Origin: Hypoxylon rubiginosum
Lineage: Eukaryota; Ascomycota; Sordariomycetes; Xylariales; Hypoxylaceae
Direction of reading: 5' to 3'
Length of the DNA: 64,000 nt
Assembly: GCA_902806565.1 (NCBI GenBank)
Contig: CADCXA010000015.1
Coordinates: 744,001 to 808,000 of the forward strand
In this document: piece after piece, positions 12,794-24,230 of the stretch
How positions within the stretch are numbered: the first letter of the stretch is position 1
Layout of the letters: every line of letters begins with the position of its first letter
Program-made: the position numbers and the translations under genes
Notes under the pieces: generated by a model
Seen by the model: the letters and a program-made list of their open reading frames with translations, nothing else
The model's database searches: none
What the model was told of the DNA's origin: nothing

Positions 12794-13676
12794 GCACTGG
12801 TGCGATCTGGATCTCTGTCTCTGTCTCTGACAACTGACAGAACCTACCAAAAAGGATCTAGCGCAATCAACGCATTGCGTATCTCAGTATCTCTCTACGA
12901 AGTACCGGGCTGGAAGATGTAAGATGACGGTGCTACAGAATGGACCAACTCGCGAGCGTTTATTAAAGGACGTTAGAACTATGAACTAAGTCAAGGGAAT
13001 AGAAACAGTAGGTCTAGGAGGGTTAGGCCATATCCGTCAAATCTGCAACACCAAGTATCTTGATGATGTATGGTACCTAGACGAGCTGTCTAAAATTGAA
13101 TCTACCTTGCCTAACCTCGAGAGATAGACGGTGTGGTACTTGTATATATTTAGGTGCCTTATTTATATAGCAGTCTGTATCCCCCTGGTAGAAAGTATTT
13201 CAACATACGACGTATTATTAAGTTGTCTTATAAAAAGATGAAAGAAAAGTTGAAATTATCTAGGTGCCTAAAAACTATATAAAAATAAAAATAAAAATAA
13301 ACTCGTGGCACTGGAATGCTGACTATGGCCACTACTATGGCCACTGTATGCTACTATACCGTGTCCGGGCTGTTAGGCATGTGCACGCCGACATTCGTCA
13401 TAGCTTTTTTTTCTTCCCTTAATTTCGATATCTACCTAATGCATCTTTCTGACGAGTCTTGATACCAATACCAAACAATATACCCCCCTTCGAAAGACCT
13501 CTTCCTTCTCATTTTTCTTCCTTTCGCATCTTAACTAGATTTCTTACTGCTGATTATTCTGATCCCGATCATCTTATCAGCATCGTCTTGACGGTCGGGA
13601 AATACTTCAGCTGACAAAATCCCCGCAAGTCTGCAAACGGATCCTCCTCTTCGATTTGCGATTGGGAAGAGAAAGC
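12794..13676. other. Intergenic, no gene seen
   Basis: 3' region of the reductase and promoter of the DnaJ gene. Holds an (AAAAT)n-type stretch near 13278-13300 and a pyrimidine-rich leader from about 13490 onward. Confidence 0.6.
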
Positions 13677-15342
13677 ATGGTAGTCGACACTACATACTAT
13701 GACGCCCTCGGCGTCAAGCCTGCGGCGACCGAACTTGAAATCAAGAAGGCCTACCGCAAGCTTGCTATTGTTCACCACCCAGGTCCGCGCATCTGCCTTT
13801 CCATGTCTGCCTTTTTACGGCTCAGATATGGCTTATACTGACAACCAGTTTTCAGACAAAAACCCCAACGACCCAACTGCCCACGAGAAGTTTCAGGCTA
13901 TCGGCGAGGCCTATCAAGTGCTGTCAGACACCGATCTAAGAAAAGCATACGACAAGTATGGCAAAGACGGCGCGAAACCTACCGAAGGTTTCGTCGACCC
14001 CTCCGAGTTCTTTAGTAGCATATTCGGCGGCGATGCCTTCGTCGACTGGATTGGTGAGATTAGCCTTATGAAGGACCTCACTACTACTATGGACATCACC
14101 ATGAACATCGAAGATGAGGACGAGGGCGAATTTCCAGGCACCGAAGAAGCCATGCGGGAAAGTTCCACTGCTGCTGCTGCCGCCACCGCCGAAGTGCCGC
14201 CCCCAAAGGTCGTTGTCGAAGATGAGCCCGAGAAACCTGTGCCAGCATCTGCGCCCACGCCCGCGCCAGCCCAACACGATACCTCTTCGGGGAAGCCACC
14301 TCTACCTCCTCGTGGCACCTCCCCAGCTCCCAGCGCCTCTGGCACTTCGAGCAATTCAAAACACGCTATACCTATCCGGCCTGCGCTAATGGATCGACCC
14401 TCGGACGAAGCGCATCTGGTGGGACAGACGGAAGAGGAGAAGGAGCTGCGCAAGAAGGAAAAGAAAAAGGGCGGCCTCACAAAGGAGCAACGTGATCAAC
14501 TGGCGGCCTACGAGAAGGAGCGCGCCAAGGTTCGACAGGAGCGCATTGACACTCTTGCTCGCAAGCTCATCGACCGCATATCGGTTTGGACGGAGACGGA
14601 CAAAGGAGCCGACGTTACCAGAGCATTCCAGGAAAAGACGAGGCTCGAGGTCGAGAATTTAAAGATGGAGAGTTTCGGTCTCGACATCCTACACGCTATC
14701 GGTACCGTGTACTTCTCCAAAGCCACGGCGCTTCTCAAGTCGCAGAAGTTCCTCGGCATCGGGGGATTCCTTAGCCGTATGAAGGATAAGGGAACCCAAG
14801 TCAAGGAGACCTGGAACACAATCTCGTCCGCCATCGATGCTCAGCGAACTATGGAGGATATGGCGCGCATGGAGCAAGCTGGTGGTGACGAGTGGACCGA
14901 CGAGAAAAAGATAGAGTACGAGCGCAGAGTTACCGGCAAGATCCTCACGGCCGCATGGCGAGGCAGCAAGTTTGAGATCCAAAGCGTGCTGCGCGAGGTC
15001 TGTGACAGCGTGCTTCATGACAAGAAGGTTCCCCTGAACAAGCGTCTGGAGCGCGCCCAGGCCCTCGTCCTCATTGCCGAAATCTTCCAGAAGGTATGTT
15101 CCCATATATTGGGTCCTATGGTTGTTTTGTAACGAGCACTCCCGCTAACCTTTGACTAGACCTCGAGGACACTCGAGGAAGAAGGCGACTACATGGCATT
15201 CGAACAGTTGGTGGCCGACGCAGCCATTAAGAAAGAGAAGGACTCGAAGAAGAAGGGTAAAGATGAAGACAAGGACAAGGATATAAGTAAGAGAGGGGCC
15301 GGCACTGCGGAGACGGCCAGCACATCGGCTGATGCCTTATAA
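13677..15342 (+). CDS. DnaJ-domain protein with C-terminal DnaJ-X region (Caj1-like)
   Basis: Three exons (13677-13782, 13856-15093, 15160-15342) encode 508 aa. An N-terminal J domain (TTYYDALGV onwards, residues 5-70) has the HPD triad at 34-36, needed to stimulate Hsp70 ATPase; intron 1 splits the Asp codon of that triad. A low-complexity Ala/Pro/Ser linker follows (about 150-235), then a Lys/Glu-rich helical region ([20 protein letters not shown]). The conserved C-terminal block (about 285-450) matches the DnaJ-X family of fungal Caj1/Djp1-type cochaperones, and the tail is Lys/Asp-rich. The first intron has an unusual donor (GTCCGC) but a good branch site (TACTGAC) and acceptor. Yeast relatives act at peroxisomes, ER or plasma membrane; the client here is unknown. 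Confidence 0.92.
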
Positions 15343-16579
15343 AGAAAGGACATGATAGCGCCGCGTTGTTGTTGGTCCCAATATGCAACGATTGATGTGT
15401 GGGATATCCCTCAGTCCTCGCCGGAGTCGGGTCAAAATTCAGCATAGGAATGGTCGACGTCCGACAAGGCAATTTGTCACGGGTAGTCTTTGCCCTGTAG
15501 CCTGTGATTTATGAAGCCAAGGTGGGCACGGGACGGACGAGTGAGCGAGATGTTGCATCGCGAGGCGTGTGGATCTTCGTGTGAAGGGAAGCAGTGGCGT
15601 TGGTTTAATAGATCAGTCTGCAGGGAACTTGAACCGGAGAGGGGATACACGTTCTCCCAATTAGAAAATGTCTTCATTTCTGCTCCGTAGGGAGATATAA
15701 TTCATTTAGCAAAATACCCTACTCGTCATTATGGGATGTCTGGTCTGACCCTATATACACGTATATAGGTATTCTAGAGACTCTTGGTGATATGTCTGTT
15801 GAAGATATCCTGCCTCTTAAAAGGTCTCGAGCACGTAAATAGGTACATTATCTACTCAAGGTTGAAGGGTATGGGTGTTATTGGCTTAATACGTATGTAG
15901 CATATCCAAGAGTCCAGCCCCTGAGCACTTTATACGCTAAATTTGTTATGGTACATCACGCCTGGCTAGTCATTTCTGAGGCACGCAAAGACCTCCCCTG
16001 GCGTTGGTTGCGAGGTTGTTAGTGTTGTGGATAGACGAAATACTAAATGAAGTGATTCGAATTGTTATTTGATGATCGATTGATATCGACTCGCCAACTT
16101 ATTTCATCTAAGCAGGTATCTTAGGTAGCCTCTATTGCGCACGATCCGAAGATGATACTTCGTATAATCGTCATATGTACATGTCCAAGTAAACCAGGTT
16201 ATTTATAGCTCCTGACAGAACTTGCCTTCACCTCCTTTTAAGGTGCTGTCTATCACCCTTCTCTACCTTGGGGATGAATGTACTCTTGGGGCTCCTTGAT
16301 TCATTATTGCTTTTGGGGTATCATTGCTGAGAAAGGAAAATGTTCGATTGGTGTGGAGATGGTCTCTGCCGACCCAGCGCCTGTCCGCCATATGTTGTTG
16401 GGGGTATCCATCGGCGGTACAGTTAAACGAAGAAGAAAGGAGTGCAAGAAGAAGAATTGAGTCGCTCAGTACGACAACGCCGAGTCGCCGCAGTTGGGTG
16501 TGAACATGCCATGATGGATCGTATCCAAGATATAAGGAAAATGTGTGTGGTAGTTGTAGAGATCAGGTGAACTCTTACT
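15343..16579. other. Intergenic between convergent genes, no gene seen
   Basis: Contains 3' sequence of the DnaJ gene and of the minus-strand gene ending at 16580. No recognisable coding or RNA gene. Confidence 0.6.
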
Positions 16580-18961
16580 TTAGCCTCCGTCGACAGCGAG
16601 CTCTATTCCGCTATCCCGATCTTGAGGCTCAAAGCTCCAGCCCCCTAAGATCGTAGAGCTGTCTAGCATCTTTTCAGTAAGGGTTATTGCGTTGTCAGGA
16701 GCTCCATCCGACGTGAGTGGTCGCTCGTCGTCTTCTTCCTCAAGCGGGTTCAACACTCTACCACCCAATTCCACGTCGCTAACCCTGACTTGATATTCGA
16801 GCGCCTTCTTGCCTTCATTGATGAGCTCCTCAGTCCAGTCAAGACACCTTTTGATGCTCTGGTTGATCTTTTGCGAGTCAATAAGTGATTGTTGATGTTT
16901 GGATAAGTCAAGCTGCAATCGTGCTTCGTCTCGCTTTCGATACTTTACATCCCGCTCTGCCGTGACGCTGGGGCTGGGAGAACCAGATCCTGAGTCACTA
17001 TCAAAGGATGAATCTTCTTCCTCTTCTTTCGTCTCCGCCTCCGCCTCGGACACTTCGCTTAGGTCGGAAAGATCCATGATTCCTATTCCCTGTTCTGAAA
17101 ACGCCGCCGAGGATTCTCGGCTAGATGCAGTAGTAGATGAAAGCGAAAGTCCGGTCCGCGACATTCGTCGGAATCTCCGCAGTTCCGCAGTTTGCTTCCG
17201 CAGCTGACGCTCAAGCGTTCTGTTGATAGCCTCGAGTGAAGCGTTTGTAATTTGCAAATCCTGGACTTTACGTTCGCGCCTCGCGTTTACAACTAATTCA
17301 CTCAACGGATCTGCAGAATGGACCGACTTGGTGGGACTCTGTAAACCTGATCGAGCTTCATCCCCTGGGGACACGGACTCTTCATTTTCTGCAAAATCTT
17401 CGGCCGCTTGAATTAGCGAGGCCAGAGTGAGAGGAGCGGGCGTCGACGGAACGTTAACAGGTGGAAGCGCTTCTGGCAACAGCTGAGGACTTGTCAACTT
17501 TGGTGGGTTAGGAACCTGGACCAGCCTGGCTAGACTTCCCTGGCGCGAATGTCCGCCAGGCCGTACTGGACCTGGACCGGTGCTGGATCGACGGAGTCCA
17601 GGGGGCGAAGGTCCTAATTGAGGGTTGGCTAGGACTTGTGGTCGGCCTGGGACAGAAATATTGGCCTTGGACGAGGTTGACGGAACTTGGGATGGCAGTT
17701 TCTCGGGGGAAATTGGCCTATGATTTGGAAGGTATCCGCCAATTGGAGTATTCGTCCCGGAGCGATTCGTTGGCACTTTGGGAGCTATGGACACGGCCGA
17801 ACCAGAGCTACGAGACACCGGAGGAGTGGGACTAGATCGCGCCTCAGGTATTCCATTGGCATACATAAACTTGCTGGGGAGTGTGTCCTGTGAATAACCT
17901 AGGACTGGCGTAAATGGAGTTGGGTGAGAGGGTTTACTCTCTACCGTATTTCCATTCGCATAGAAGAAGGTCGGGCCTTTAGCTGGAGCTGTCTTGTTAG
18001 AAGCAGAGACAGGGCGAGCTGGTTTCGCGTCGCTTGCGTGGAAGAATTTGGAGTCTAAGCCATGATGGCCGTCTTGTCTTCCGTGGCTATTCGGACCTGG
18101 GGTGACGGAACCGAAGGATATAGGTGGTCCTCTCATGGTTTCCCCTTCGAATGTCGGACTCGGTAAACCGAAGCTGGACCTAGGATCCCAAGTTTCTGTT
18201 CGTTCGGGGATTGGTGTGGCATTCGGGGTGCTATTAGCGCTATCCACCCGGTTCTGTCTTGAGCCGGAGCGAGGGGTGATATTGCTGCTCAAGTGCGAGG
18301 GGAAGGACGAGGACTCGCTGGAATTGACTGCAGCAGTATGTTGGGTCCGCTGGCTCGCAGGTGTCGTGGTTGCTAAGGTCGGAGGCTTCTGTGTTGTCTT
18401 GGAAGCGATCTTGGGGGTTAGGGGGTTCCTATTCATGGCCCTTACAGCGGCAGCACTAAGGGATGGCATTTGCGGTCTATTTGTGTTCGCATGTGAAGGT
18501 GGAGCTGAGGATGTGTCGTAGGGCATGTTTCCTGTTCCTGTTCCTATTCCCGACTCCTTCAAGGTCGATCTCGAAGTAGTAGAGGGAGTGGCATTTTGGT
18601 CTCGTCTTCTAAGGGGCGTTCTTGCTGTCGAGGACGAGGACAAGGACGGGGACGAGGACGCGGTGGATGAGGCGGTGGCTGTTATTGTGGTGGTCTTGGC
18701 GATAGTGTGGGTGTGGGTGTGGGTGTGGGATATTATTGTCGGTCTCGTTCGGATCCTTGTCCCTGTGCTCGTGCTCGTGCCGGTGTCTATGCCCTTGTGT
18801 GTGCCTGTTCCCGTACTCGATTTCCTACTCGAAGATTTATACCCAATTGGTGCCAAAGATTCGCGAGAAGGTAGTCGTTTTAACACCGTCTTAGTGTTTG
18901 AATTTGGGGCAGACGGTGCTTGTGCAGGAGGTGTGTGAATGTGGAAGGTCGCGTTGTGCAT
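16580..18961 (-). CDS. Large disordered Ser/Thr/Pro-rich protein with C-terminal coiled coil
   Basis: A single uninterrupted frame of 793 aa from the ATG at 18961. The first 500 residues are low complexity (Ser, Thr, Pro), including a Gly/Thr repeat (TGTGTHKG) and a His/Thr run (SHTHTHTHT). Residues around 580-640 form a likely coiled coil (QDLQITNASLEAINRTLERQ), followed by an acidic stretch (EAEAETKEEEEDSS). A second helical segment contains IKRCLDWTEELINEGKKALE. The C-terminal part reads like a conserved fungal protein, but I do not recognise a named family. The architecture suggests a scaffold, cytoskeletal or polarity-type protein, which is only inference. The frame is open 23 codons upstream of the ATG without another ATG, so an upstream exon is possible. 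Confidence 0.8.
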   Translation of the reverse strand: MHNATFHIHTPPAQAPSAPNSNTKTVLKRLPSRESLAPIGYKSSSRKSSTGTGTHKGIDTGTSTSTGTRIRTRPTIISHTHTHTHTIAKTTTITATASSTASSSPSLSSSSTARTPLRRRDQNATPSTTSRSTLKESGIGTGTGNMPYDTSSAPPSHANTNRPQMPSLSAAAVRAMNRNPLTPKIASKTTQKPPTLATTTPASQRTQHTAAVNSSESSSFPSHLSSNITPRSGSRQNRVDSANSTPNATPIPERTETWDPRSSFGLPSPTFEGETMRGPPISFGSVTPGPNSHGRQDGHHGLDSKFFHASDAKPARPVSASNKTAPAKGPTFFYANGNTVESKPSHPTPFTPVLGYSQDTLPSKFMYANGIPEARSSPTPPVSRSSGSAVSIAPKVPTNRSGTNTPIGGYLPNHRPISPEKLPSQVPSTSSKANISVPGRPQVLANPQLGPSPPGLRRSSTGPGPVRPGGHSRQGSLARLVQVPNPPKLTSPQLLPEALPPVNVPSTPAPLTLASLIQAAEDFAENEESVSPGDEARSGLQSPTKSVHSADPLSELVVNARRERKVQDLQITNASLEAINRTLERQLRKQTAELRRFRRMSRTGLSLSSTTASSRESSAAFSEQGIGIMDLSDLSEVSEAEAETKEEEEDSSFDSDSGSGSPSPSVTAERDVKYRKRDEARLQLDLSKHQQSLIDSQKINQSIKRCLDWTEELINEGKKALEYQVRVSDVELGGRVLNPLEEEDDERPLTSDGAPDNAITLTEKMLDSSTILGGWSFEPQDRDSGIELAVDGG

Positions 18962-20087
18962 GGTCAAAAAAGGTAATTTAAGGTCATGTTTCCCCAAAAA
19001 GAGCTTTTGTGGATGGATGGCAACTTGCAAGGCCGTGTCTCCACCGAAGCTTTGCCCGTGCAGCCCGTGTTTCTACCTCCTTACCTCCTTACCTCCTTAC
19101 CTCCTGGAAGGTTGGTAGGCTGGTAGGCTGGTAGGCACCTAAAGCACCTAAATAAAATAATAGACGGGCAGACGGGCGACGGCTGATTTTAGCTCCTAAC
19201 TTTTTCGTGTTTGGCGGGAGATGAAGATCTTGCTCGGGAAGAAGGTGCGTATAGAAACATAAAATCAAACAAACCGTTACGAGACGAGAAACAATGTTTA
19301 AGTCGAGTAAACAAAAAATGTTCCGAGAAAATTATTTAAAAAAAAATTAAAAAATTAAAAAAAATATGACGTTCCGAAACATACGTGTATCTCTTACCTC
19401 GTGTCTTACCACGTTTTACTACCTCTAGGTACCTGGTAAGGTAGATCTACATTTCCTACCACAAGATTGTTTATTCATGCGTTAGCACAGGTCAGGTTAC
19501 ACAGCGAACTGTCAGCCTGTCAGCCTGTACACCACACCGCTTCCCCCGCATTTAGGGGCTTAATAGCGGTCTGATAATGCTGTTCGTACGAGGTTACCGC
19601 TATAAAGGTACTATGAGATGCACTAACTTACAGCGCTACACCTTGTATCTTTCGGTGGACCTTGTACGGGACCAGGGCTGTAAGAGTTTTAGAATTTTAG
19701 AAATCGATCACCCATTGCACCACTGCACTAACTGGACTAACTCTCAGCCCTGAAGTCGCCTGGTAGGTATTCGCCTTATTCTGTCGGGTGGTATGGGGCG
19801 GCCGGGCCCGGCTACGCGAACATTGAAACTTTTGATAAATCACGAACTAGACTTTGTTTCTTTCTTTTACATAGTTAGCCCTACTGAGGCTAGAAAAAGA
19901 AATGGTAAAAAGCATCTGATTTGGCGAAAACTAAACAAACCCCTTACCCCTCTACTTCGTGATAGCAAAGTACCTAGACATTTACTATACCTAGCCATTT
20001 TACGAACGACCGCGACACTGAATGTATCAGCTACTTATCTAGCTACGATACATCAGGTGCGGAACGGTAGTCCGACAGATCGCGACC
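18962..20087. other. Divergent intergenic region with short repeats
   Basis: Promoter region between two divergent genes. It holds two adjacent minisatellites (19073-19136) and an A-rich stretch at 19335-19370. No gene seen; a 158-codon plus frame starting at 19793 overlaps the next gene out of frame and lacks protein character. Confidence 0.6.
19073..19136. repeat. TTACCTCC and GGTAGGCT tandem repeats
   Basis: Four copies of TTACCTCC (19073-19106) are followed at once by three copies of GGTAGGCT (19110-19136). The two are partly complementary (CCTACC/GGTAGG) and could fold together. They lie about 110-175 bp upstream of the minus-strand gene. Confidence 0.7.
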
Positions 20088-21257
20088 ATGGCGCTCCTAG
20101 GCCTGTCGCTGGTTCTGGCTTCCGTTATATACGCCGTCATCTGGAAACCGCCCTTGATACAAACGTTACTGGCATTATGGCGCGGTCACCCTCGAATCCA
20201 GCAACCGCCTACCACAGCTCGTCCTTCCCCACCGGAATTAAGAGTAGAGGAGGAAGACCGGCCGACTAGTATGATGGATGGGGATGGAGAAGCATCGTCG
20301 TCGCCAGCGCCAGCGCCAGCACTAGAGCCAGAGCCGACACCTACCTCTCGAACAGTAACCGACCGAGCAGCCATGCCACCCCCCTTTGTAACGACGCCGC
20401 GATCTGCTAGAAGCGCAAGCACATCGTCGCAAACCCGCTCTACGCCTTCACCGCAAACCACACCCAAAGCGACCGCTTCCGCGCCCCTGAACGGTAACAG
20501 CAGCATACCCTCATTCTCCCTCTCCCCCGATCCTCCCGCCTCGGCAGCAGCCGTCGCCCGCACAGTCGGCGCCGAGACCTCGCCCTCCGCGCTCCCAACA
20601 CTCTCGGCGCCTTCTCCCCCGCCTCAGCCGATAGCGCCGGCCTCCCCCAAGCCGTCCGCCGCGAAGATAGCATCCATGGCGCCGCCTCCCCGCCCGCCCG
20701 CACTGAACGCCATCAACAACACCCGCGGCAGCGGCAGCTCCTTGCTGGGCGTCCCGGCGCGCGGTCCCGCCCCGGACCGCCTCCGGCAGCAGCAGCACGC
20801 CTACGACCGGCAGCCCGGCACGTCGACGCTCGCGCCGCCGCCCACGCACAGCAGCAAGCCCGCCAAGCCCTCGCGCAAGGTCATCCTGGAGCCGGGCCGC
20901 TCGCCTCTCGACTGGGCGCGCCTCGCCAACTCCCCTACGGCCGACCTGCGGAACCTGGGCCCCGGGGCGCCGTACCTGAGGGTCACCCCGAGCATGCTGA
21001 AGAGGCAGACGGGGCGCAAGGGCAAGGACGCCTGGACGGCGATGGGCGGTCGCGTGTACAACATTACTCCGTATCTGCCCTTCCACCCGGGCGGTGAGCC
21101 CGAACTCTTGCGGGCCGCGGGGAGAGACGGGACCAAACTGTTCGGGGAGATTCATCCTTGGGTCAATTATGAGAACATGCTGGCAAGCTGTATGATTGGG
21201 CTGCTAGTTGAAGAGCACGAGGCGAAGAGTAAGGGCGAAATGGATGGTATGGATTGA
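20088..21257 (+). CDS. Membrane-anchored cytochrome b5-like heme-binding protein
   Basis: Intronless, 389 aa, with the start in strong context (GCGACCATGG). Residues 1-30 form a hydrophobic N-terminal anchor (LGLSLVLASVIYAVIW). A disordered Pro/Ala/Ser/Thr linker of about 230 residues follows. The C-terminal third (about 290-375) is a cytochrome b5 domain with heme ligands His333 in FHPGGE and His356 in FGEIHPWVNYENML. That second motif is the variant found in Ncb5or and yeast Irc21 rather than in classical b5. There is no reductase domain, so it should act as an electron carrier or heme-binding protein needing a partner. Topology is predicted as an N-terminal signal anchor. The linker is GC-rich and generates long antisense frames that are not genes. 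Confidence 0.9.
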   Translation: MALLGLSLVLASVIYAVIWKPPLIQTLLALWRGHPRIQQPPTTARPSPPELRVEEEDRPTSMMDGDGEASSSPAPAPALEPEPTPTSRTVTDRAAMPPPFVTTPRSARSASTSSQTRSTPSPQTTPKATASAPLNGNSSIPSFSLSPDPPASAAAVARTVGAETSPSALPTLSAPSPPPQPIAPASPKPSAAKIASMAPPPRPPALNAINNTRGSGSSLLGVPARGPAPDRLRQQQHAYDRQPGTSTLAPPPTHSSKPAKPSRKVILEPGRSPLDWARLANSPTADLRNLGPGAPYLRVTPSMLKRQTGRKGKDAWTAMGGRVYNITPYLPFHPGGEPELLRAAGRDGTKLFGEIHPWVNYENMLASCMIGLLVEEHEAKSKGEMDGMD

Positions 21258-21562
21258 ACAGGCTGTCTCACTTGGGCTCTTCTCTTTGATGTGACGGTCT
21301 ATATATAGAACCCGGCACACATCCAACTTAGACATCATATAGCATCGAAGGGAAATAGAGGCTATCTAGCATCATAGCATAGTGGCGTTTATACATTTCT
21401 TAGAAGGGGCGAGCAATTCGGCAACGGCATATTCAGGCTAGGTCAGGTCAGATAGATCGTCACACTCGAGGTTAGACTAACTCAATAGCATGGCTAGGAA
21501 GCTACCAAAGGCGTATGAGAGAGATACCCGGCAATAGAAATTACATTAAAACACTATCCCTT
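21258..21562. other. Short convergent intergenic spacer
   Basis: A 305 bp spacer between the stop of the b5-like gene and the stop of the Nbs1 gene. Nothing beyond presumed 3' untranslated sequence. Confidence 0.6.
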
Positions 21563-24230
21563 TCATCTCTTCCCAAATCTAAACCGCAGTTCGTCGTCAC
21601 TTTCGTCATCGTCACTAGCGGCAACAACCCCGATTCGAGACCTCTTTGCCGGCTGCTCCTTGGCCGGAGACAATGCAGGACGTTTGCCTGTTCTTGAGGG
21701 CTGCGTCTTCTGAGTTGTGCTTTGTGATGCCCGTGTTGTCCGTGATGTCCGTGTTGTTCGTGTTGACTGCGACTGCGAGGTCTGTTGGGACGTCCGACTG
21801 GCTCGCGCCTTTGACGGAGGGGCTATAACTTCTTCCTCATCCATATTGAAGTCCTCATCCTCGCTGCTGTCGAATGCGGGGAGCCCTTCGGGTAATATCT
21901 GTCGTGACTTTTGAGCTTCCCTCGCTTGTCTATCAGCTGACCGCTGATCTTCCCTTTCATTTGCGCTTTGGCTTTGACTCTGTGTCTGGCCTTGCTTCTT
22001 CTTTTTTCGTTTTTGGCTGTCATTCTCAAGCCAGTAGTCATCACCAATGCCAAATCCTTTTGATTTGACCTCCTCGAGTGCTACAATAATCTTCTGTGGC
22101 GGTCGTCCCTCTACTGCTCCGCGCTGTCGGAACTTCTTAAAGTTCCTACGTCCATTCCAAGTGGGATCCCAGCGACCATCAGCTATATCCTGCTCCCGAG
22201 TGCGAATGGTCGGAGCTTGTCGCAGTTCTATCGGTTCTTCAATGTGTAGGCGGCGGATCTCTGCCAAGTCAAGGTCCTCCGGCGCAGTAGCTAGCTCTTC
22301 CCTCTCGGCTTTGGCCCGGGCCTCAGCCTCCTCCCGGTGCTGGCGCGCTATATTAAGGACATCGATCTCTTTCTTCACTTTGGGAGACTTATCCTTAGGC
22401 ACTTGAGATTTTGTCGCATGATCTGCTTCGGGCGCTGGTTCTGGGGGGAGCGGATCTTCTCCAGCAGCAATACGACGGCGCTTGATTTGCGCAGCCGTAG
22501 GCGCAAAATCATCTAACACATCCTGGTGTTCAGATGGAGGTGGACGCTTTCGTTGCGATTGTCGGGTAGCGTGAATAGGCTCCTCCGGCTGTGGCTCCTG
22601 TGATGGAACCTCTTGTGACACAAAAAGACCTTCTTGAGACGATTCCGCCTCGGCTAGAGAGGGCGCCGAAGCAGCTGGGGCGCTTTCTACCGGGTCGTCC
22701 TCCTGTAAATCTACACCGAACCCCTTGAAGCGGCTTTTGACAGCTCCTCTCGCGCGTCTCCGGGGCGGAGGTCGTTGCGGTTGGACGGAAGGTTCCTCTT
22801 CATCTACATCCATAGCCTGTTGTCCCGCCGAAGACTCCTGCTCAACTTGAGACGTGCGCGGCTCTGTCCTAGTCTCAAGCGGGAGTGGCCGCCGCAAACC
22901 ACTAGCGTCATTGTTGAGAATAGCATCGATAAACTCCTTTTGGTCAATGAGCCGGTGGTCCAATCTCAATGAAACCGACGTGTAGAAATCGCCGAACCAT
23001 CCAGCATCTCTGGGAGCATTTGGAATCCATCTGACCACAACGACGCCCTTGCCTTCACTCCCATCCTCGAATTCTCCTAAGCCCTTCTCACCCGCGATTT
23101 CTTTGACATATCTGATGAAGTCATCAACTTGGGTCTCCCCTTCTACGACTTCTTTTAGTAGTGCCTTGCCTCTTCCATTCGTAATGGGGTCTAAAAGATT
23201 ATCGAATTGCTTTCGGTTGTAGAAAATGAAGGTGTAACCGTGAAAAATCTCAGCGCGATCAGGATTAGGAGCGAAAGCCTCGACCGGTCTAGGCACAGCT
23301 TCATCTCCTGGTGGAGGGACAAATTGCATAGCGTCTGGCCAATTTGCATCAAAGTCGCTCTCTAACGCGCTCGTGGCTGTACTATCCTCGCTATCCTCGG
23401 GTGTCGCAGCCGTAATGATGTTACCGTAAAAGTTCTCGGTGACGATGTACCGACCATTCACGAGAGCTTGTAGGCCCTTCGGGACATTCCTCCTTTTTGA
23501 TACAACGTGGGTCGTTTCTTGAAAATCATAGTGGGCAAGGAATTTGATGTCGAGTTGCTCGAGGTCTTGTCGAAGCTTGGATAGAGGATCGGCCCGAAGT
23601 TCGTTGGCTGTGAATGAGAAGCTCAAAACGACTGGAAACCAGGTAATACTAAAAGATGAGTGAGCCAGTTAGCAACTCTAAGCATATACTATAGACGAGC
23701 GGGAACGCACCGAAACTTAGGGGGAAATGAGCCCATCTGGAGGACGTTGACAGGCTGAGAGAGAACACGCTTCTGACCCTTGATCTTTTCCTCGTTGATC
23801 CATGTTCCACCCTTAGAACCGAGGTCTTCGACAGTGACACGCGAGCGGCTCGATACGACTTCCTAGTGGCTATGTTAGCTACCAGACACATGATGAATAT
23901 CGAGAAGTGGGAAGCTGTACTCCATCTCCCTCTGGTACTTGGTCGACCTGGATTATGACATGCTTTCGCGATACCCTTTCCGCGCCCTCTCCCTTGATCG
24001 CCAGCTGTCCAGCTATGTGGGCATTAGCATAACATGGTCAAAGCAGTTGGCACGACGTGGAAGGGATTTCATACGTTCGGCGACAGTTCTACCAAATAGA
24101 TAGCGCTTTCCCGGCCGCAGCCAAAGCCGTTTACCTGAATGGCCATATTGTCAGCGATCGAGTCTAAAAGCGAAGATATGGGGTACATCTTACCTTCAAG
24201 AGCCTCGCCTTCATTCTCCAGGAGCCACAT
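21563..24230 (-). CDS. nbs1: Nbs1 (nibrin), Mre11-Rad50-Nbs1 DNA repair complex subunit
   Basis: Five exons on the minus strand (24230-24194, 24134-24075, 24012-23921, 23862-23711, 23648-21563) encode 808 aa. An N-terminal FHA domain has GRT (27-29), SRKH (47-50) and LGSKGGTWIN, the phosphothreonine-binding core. Tandem BRCT-like segments follow, with KFLAHYDFQ and WFGDFYTSV recognisable. Residues 616-620 are NFKKF, the conserved Mre11-binding motif of nibrin. The extreme C-terminus is acidic then aromatic (DDELRFRFGKR), resembling the Tel1/ATM-recruiting FxF motif. The protein acts in nuclear double-strand-break sensing and checkpoint signalling. Several SQ/TQ sites in the C-terminal half are potential Tel1/Mec1 targets. 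The first three exons are tiny (37, 60, 92 nt), so automated annotation may start it too late. Confidence 0.93.

Noticed and set aside
20511..21155. Long minus-strand open frame (214 codons) opposite the b5-like gene
   Set aside because: It is a GC-rich, Arg/Gly/Ala-dominated antisense shadow of a Pro/Ala-rich linker; the plus-strand frame has heme ligands and a domain.
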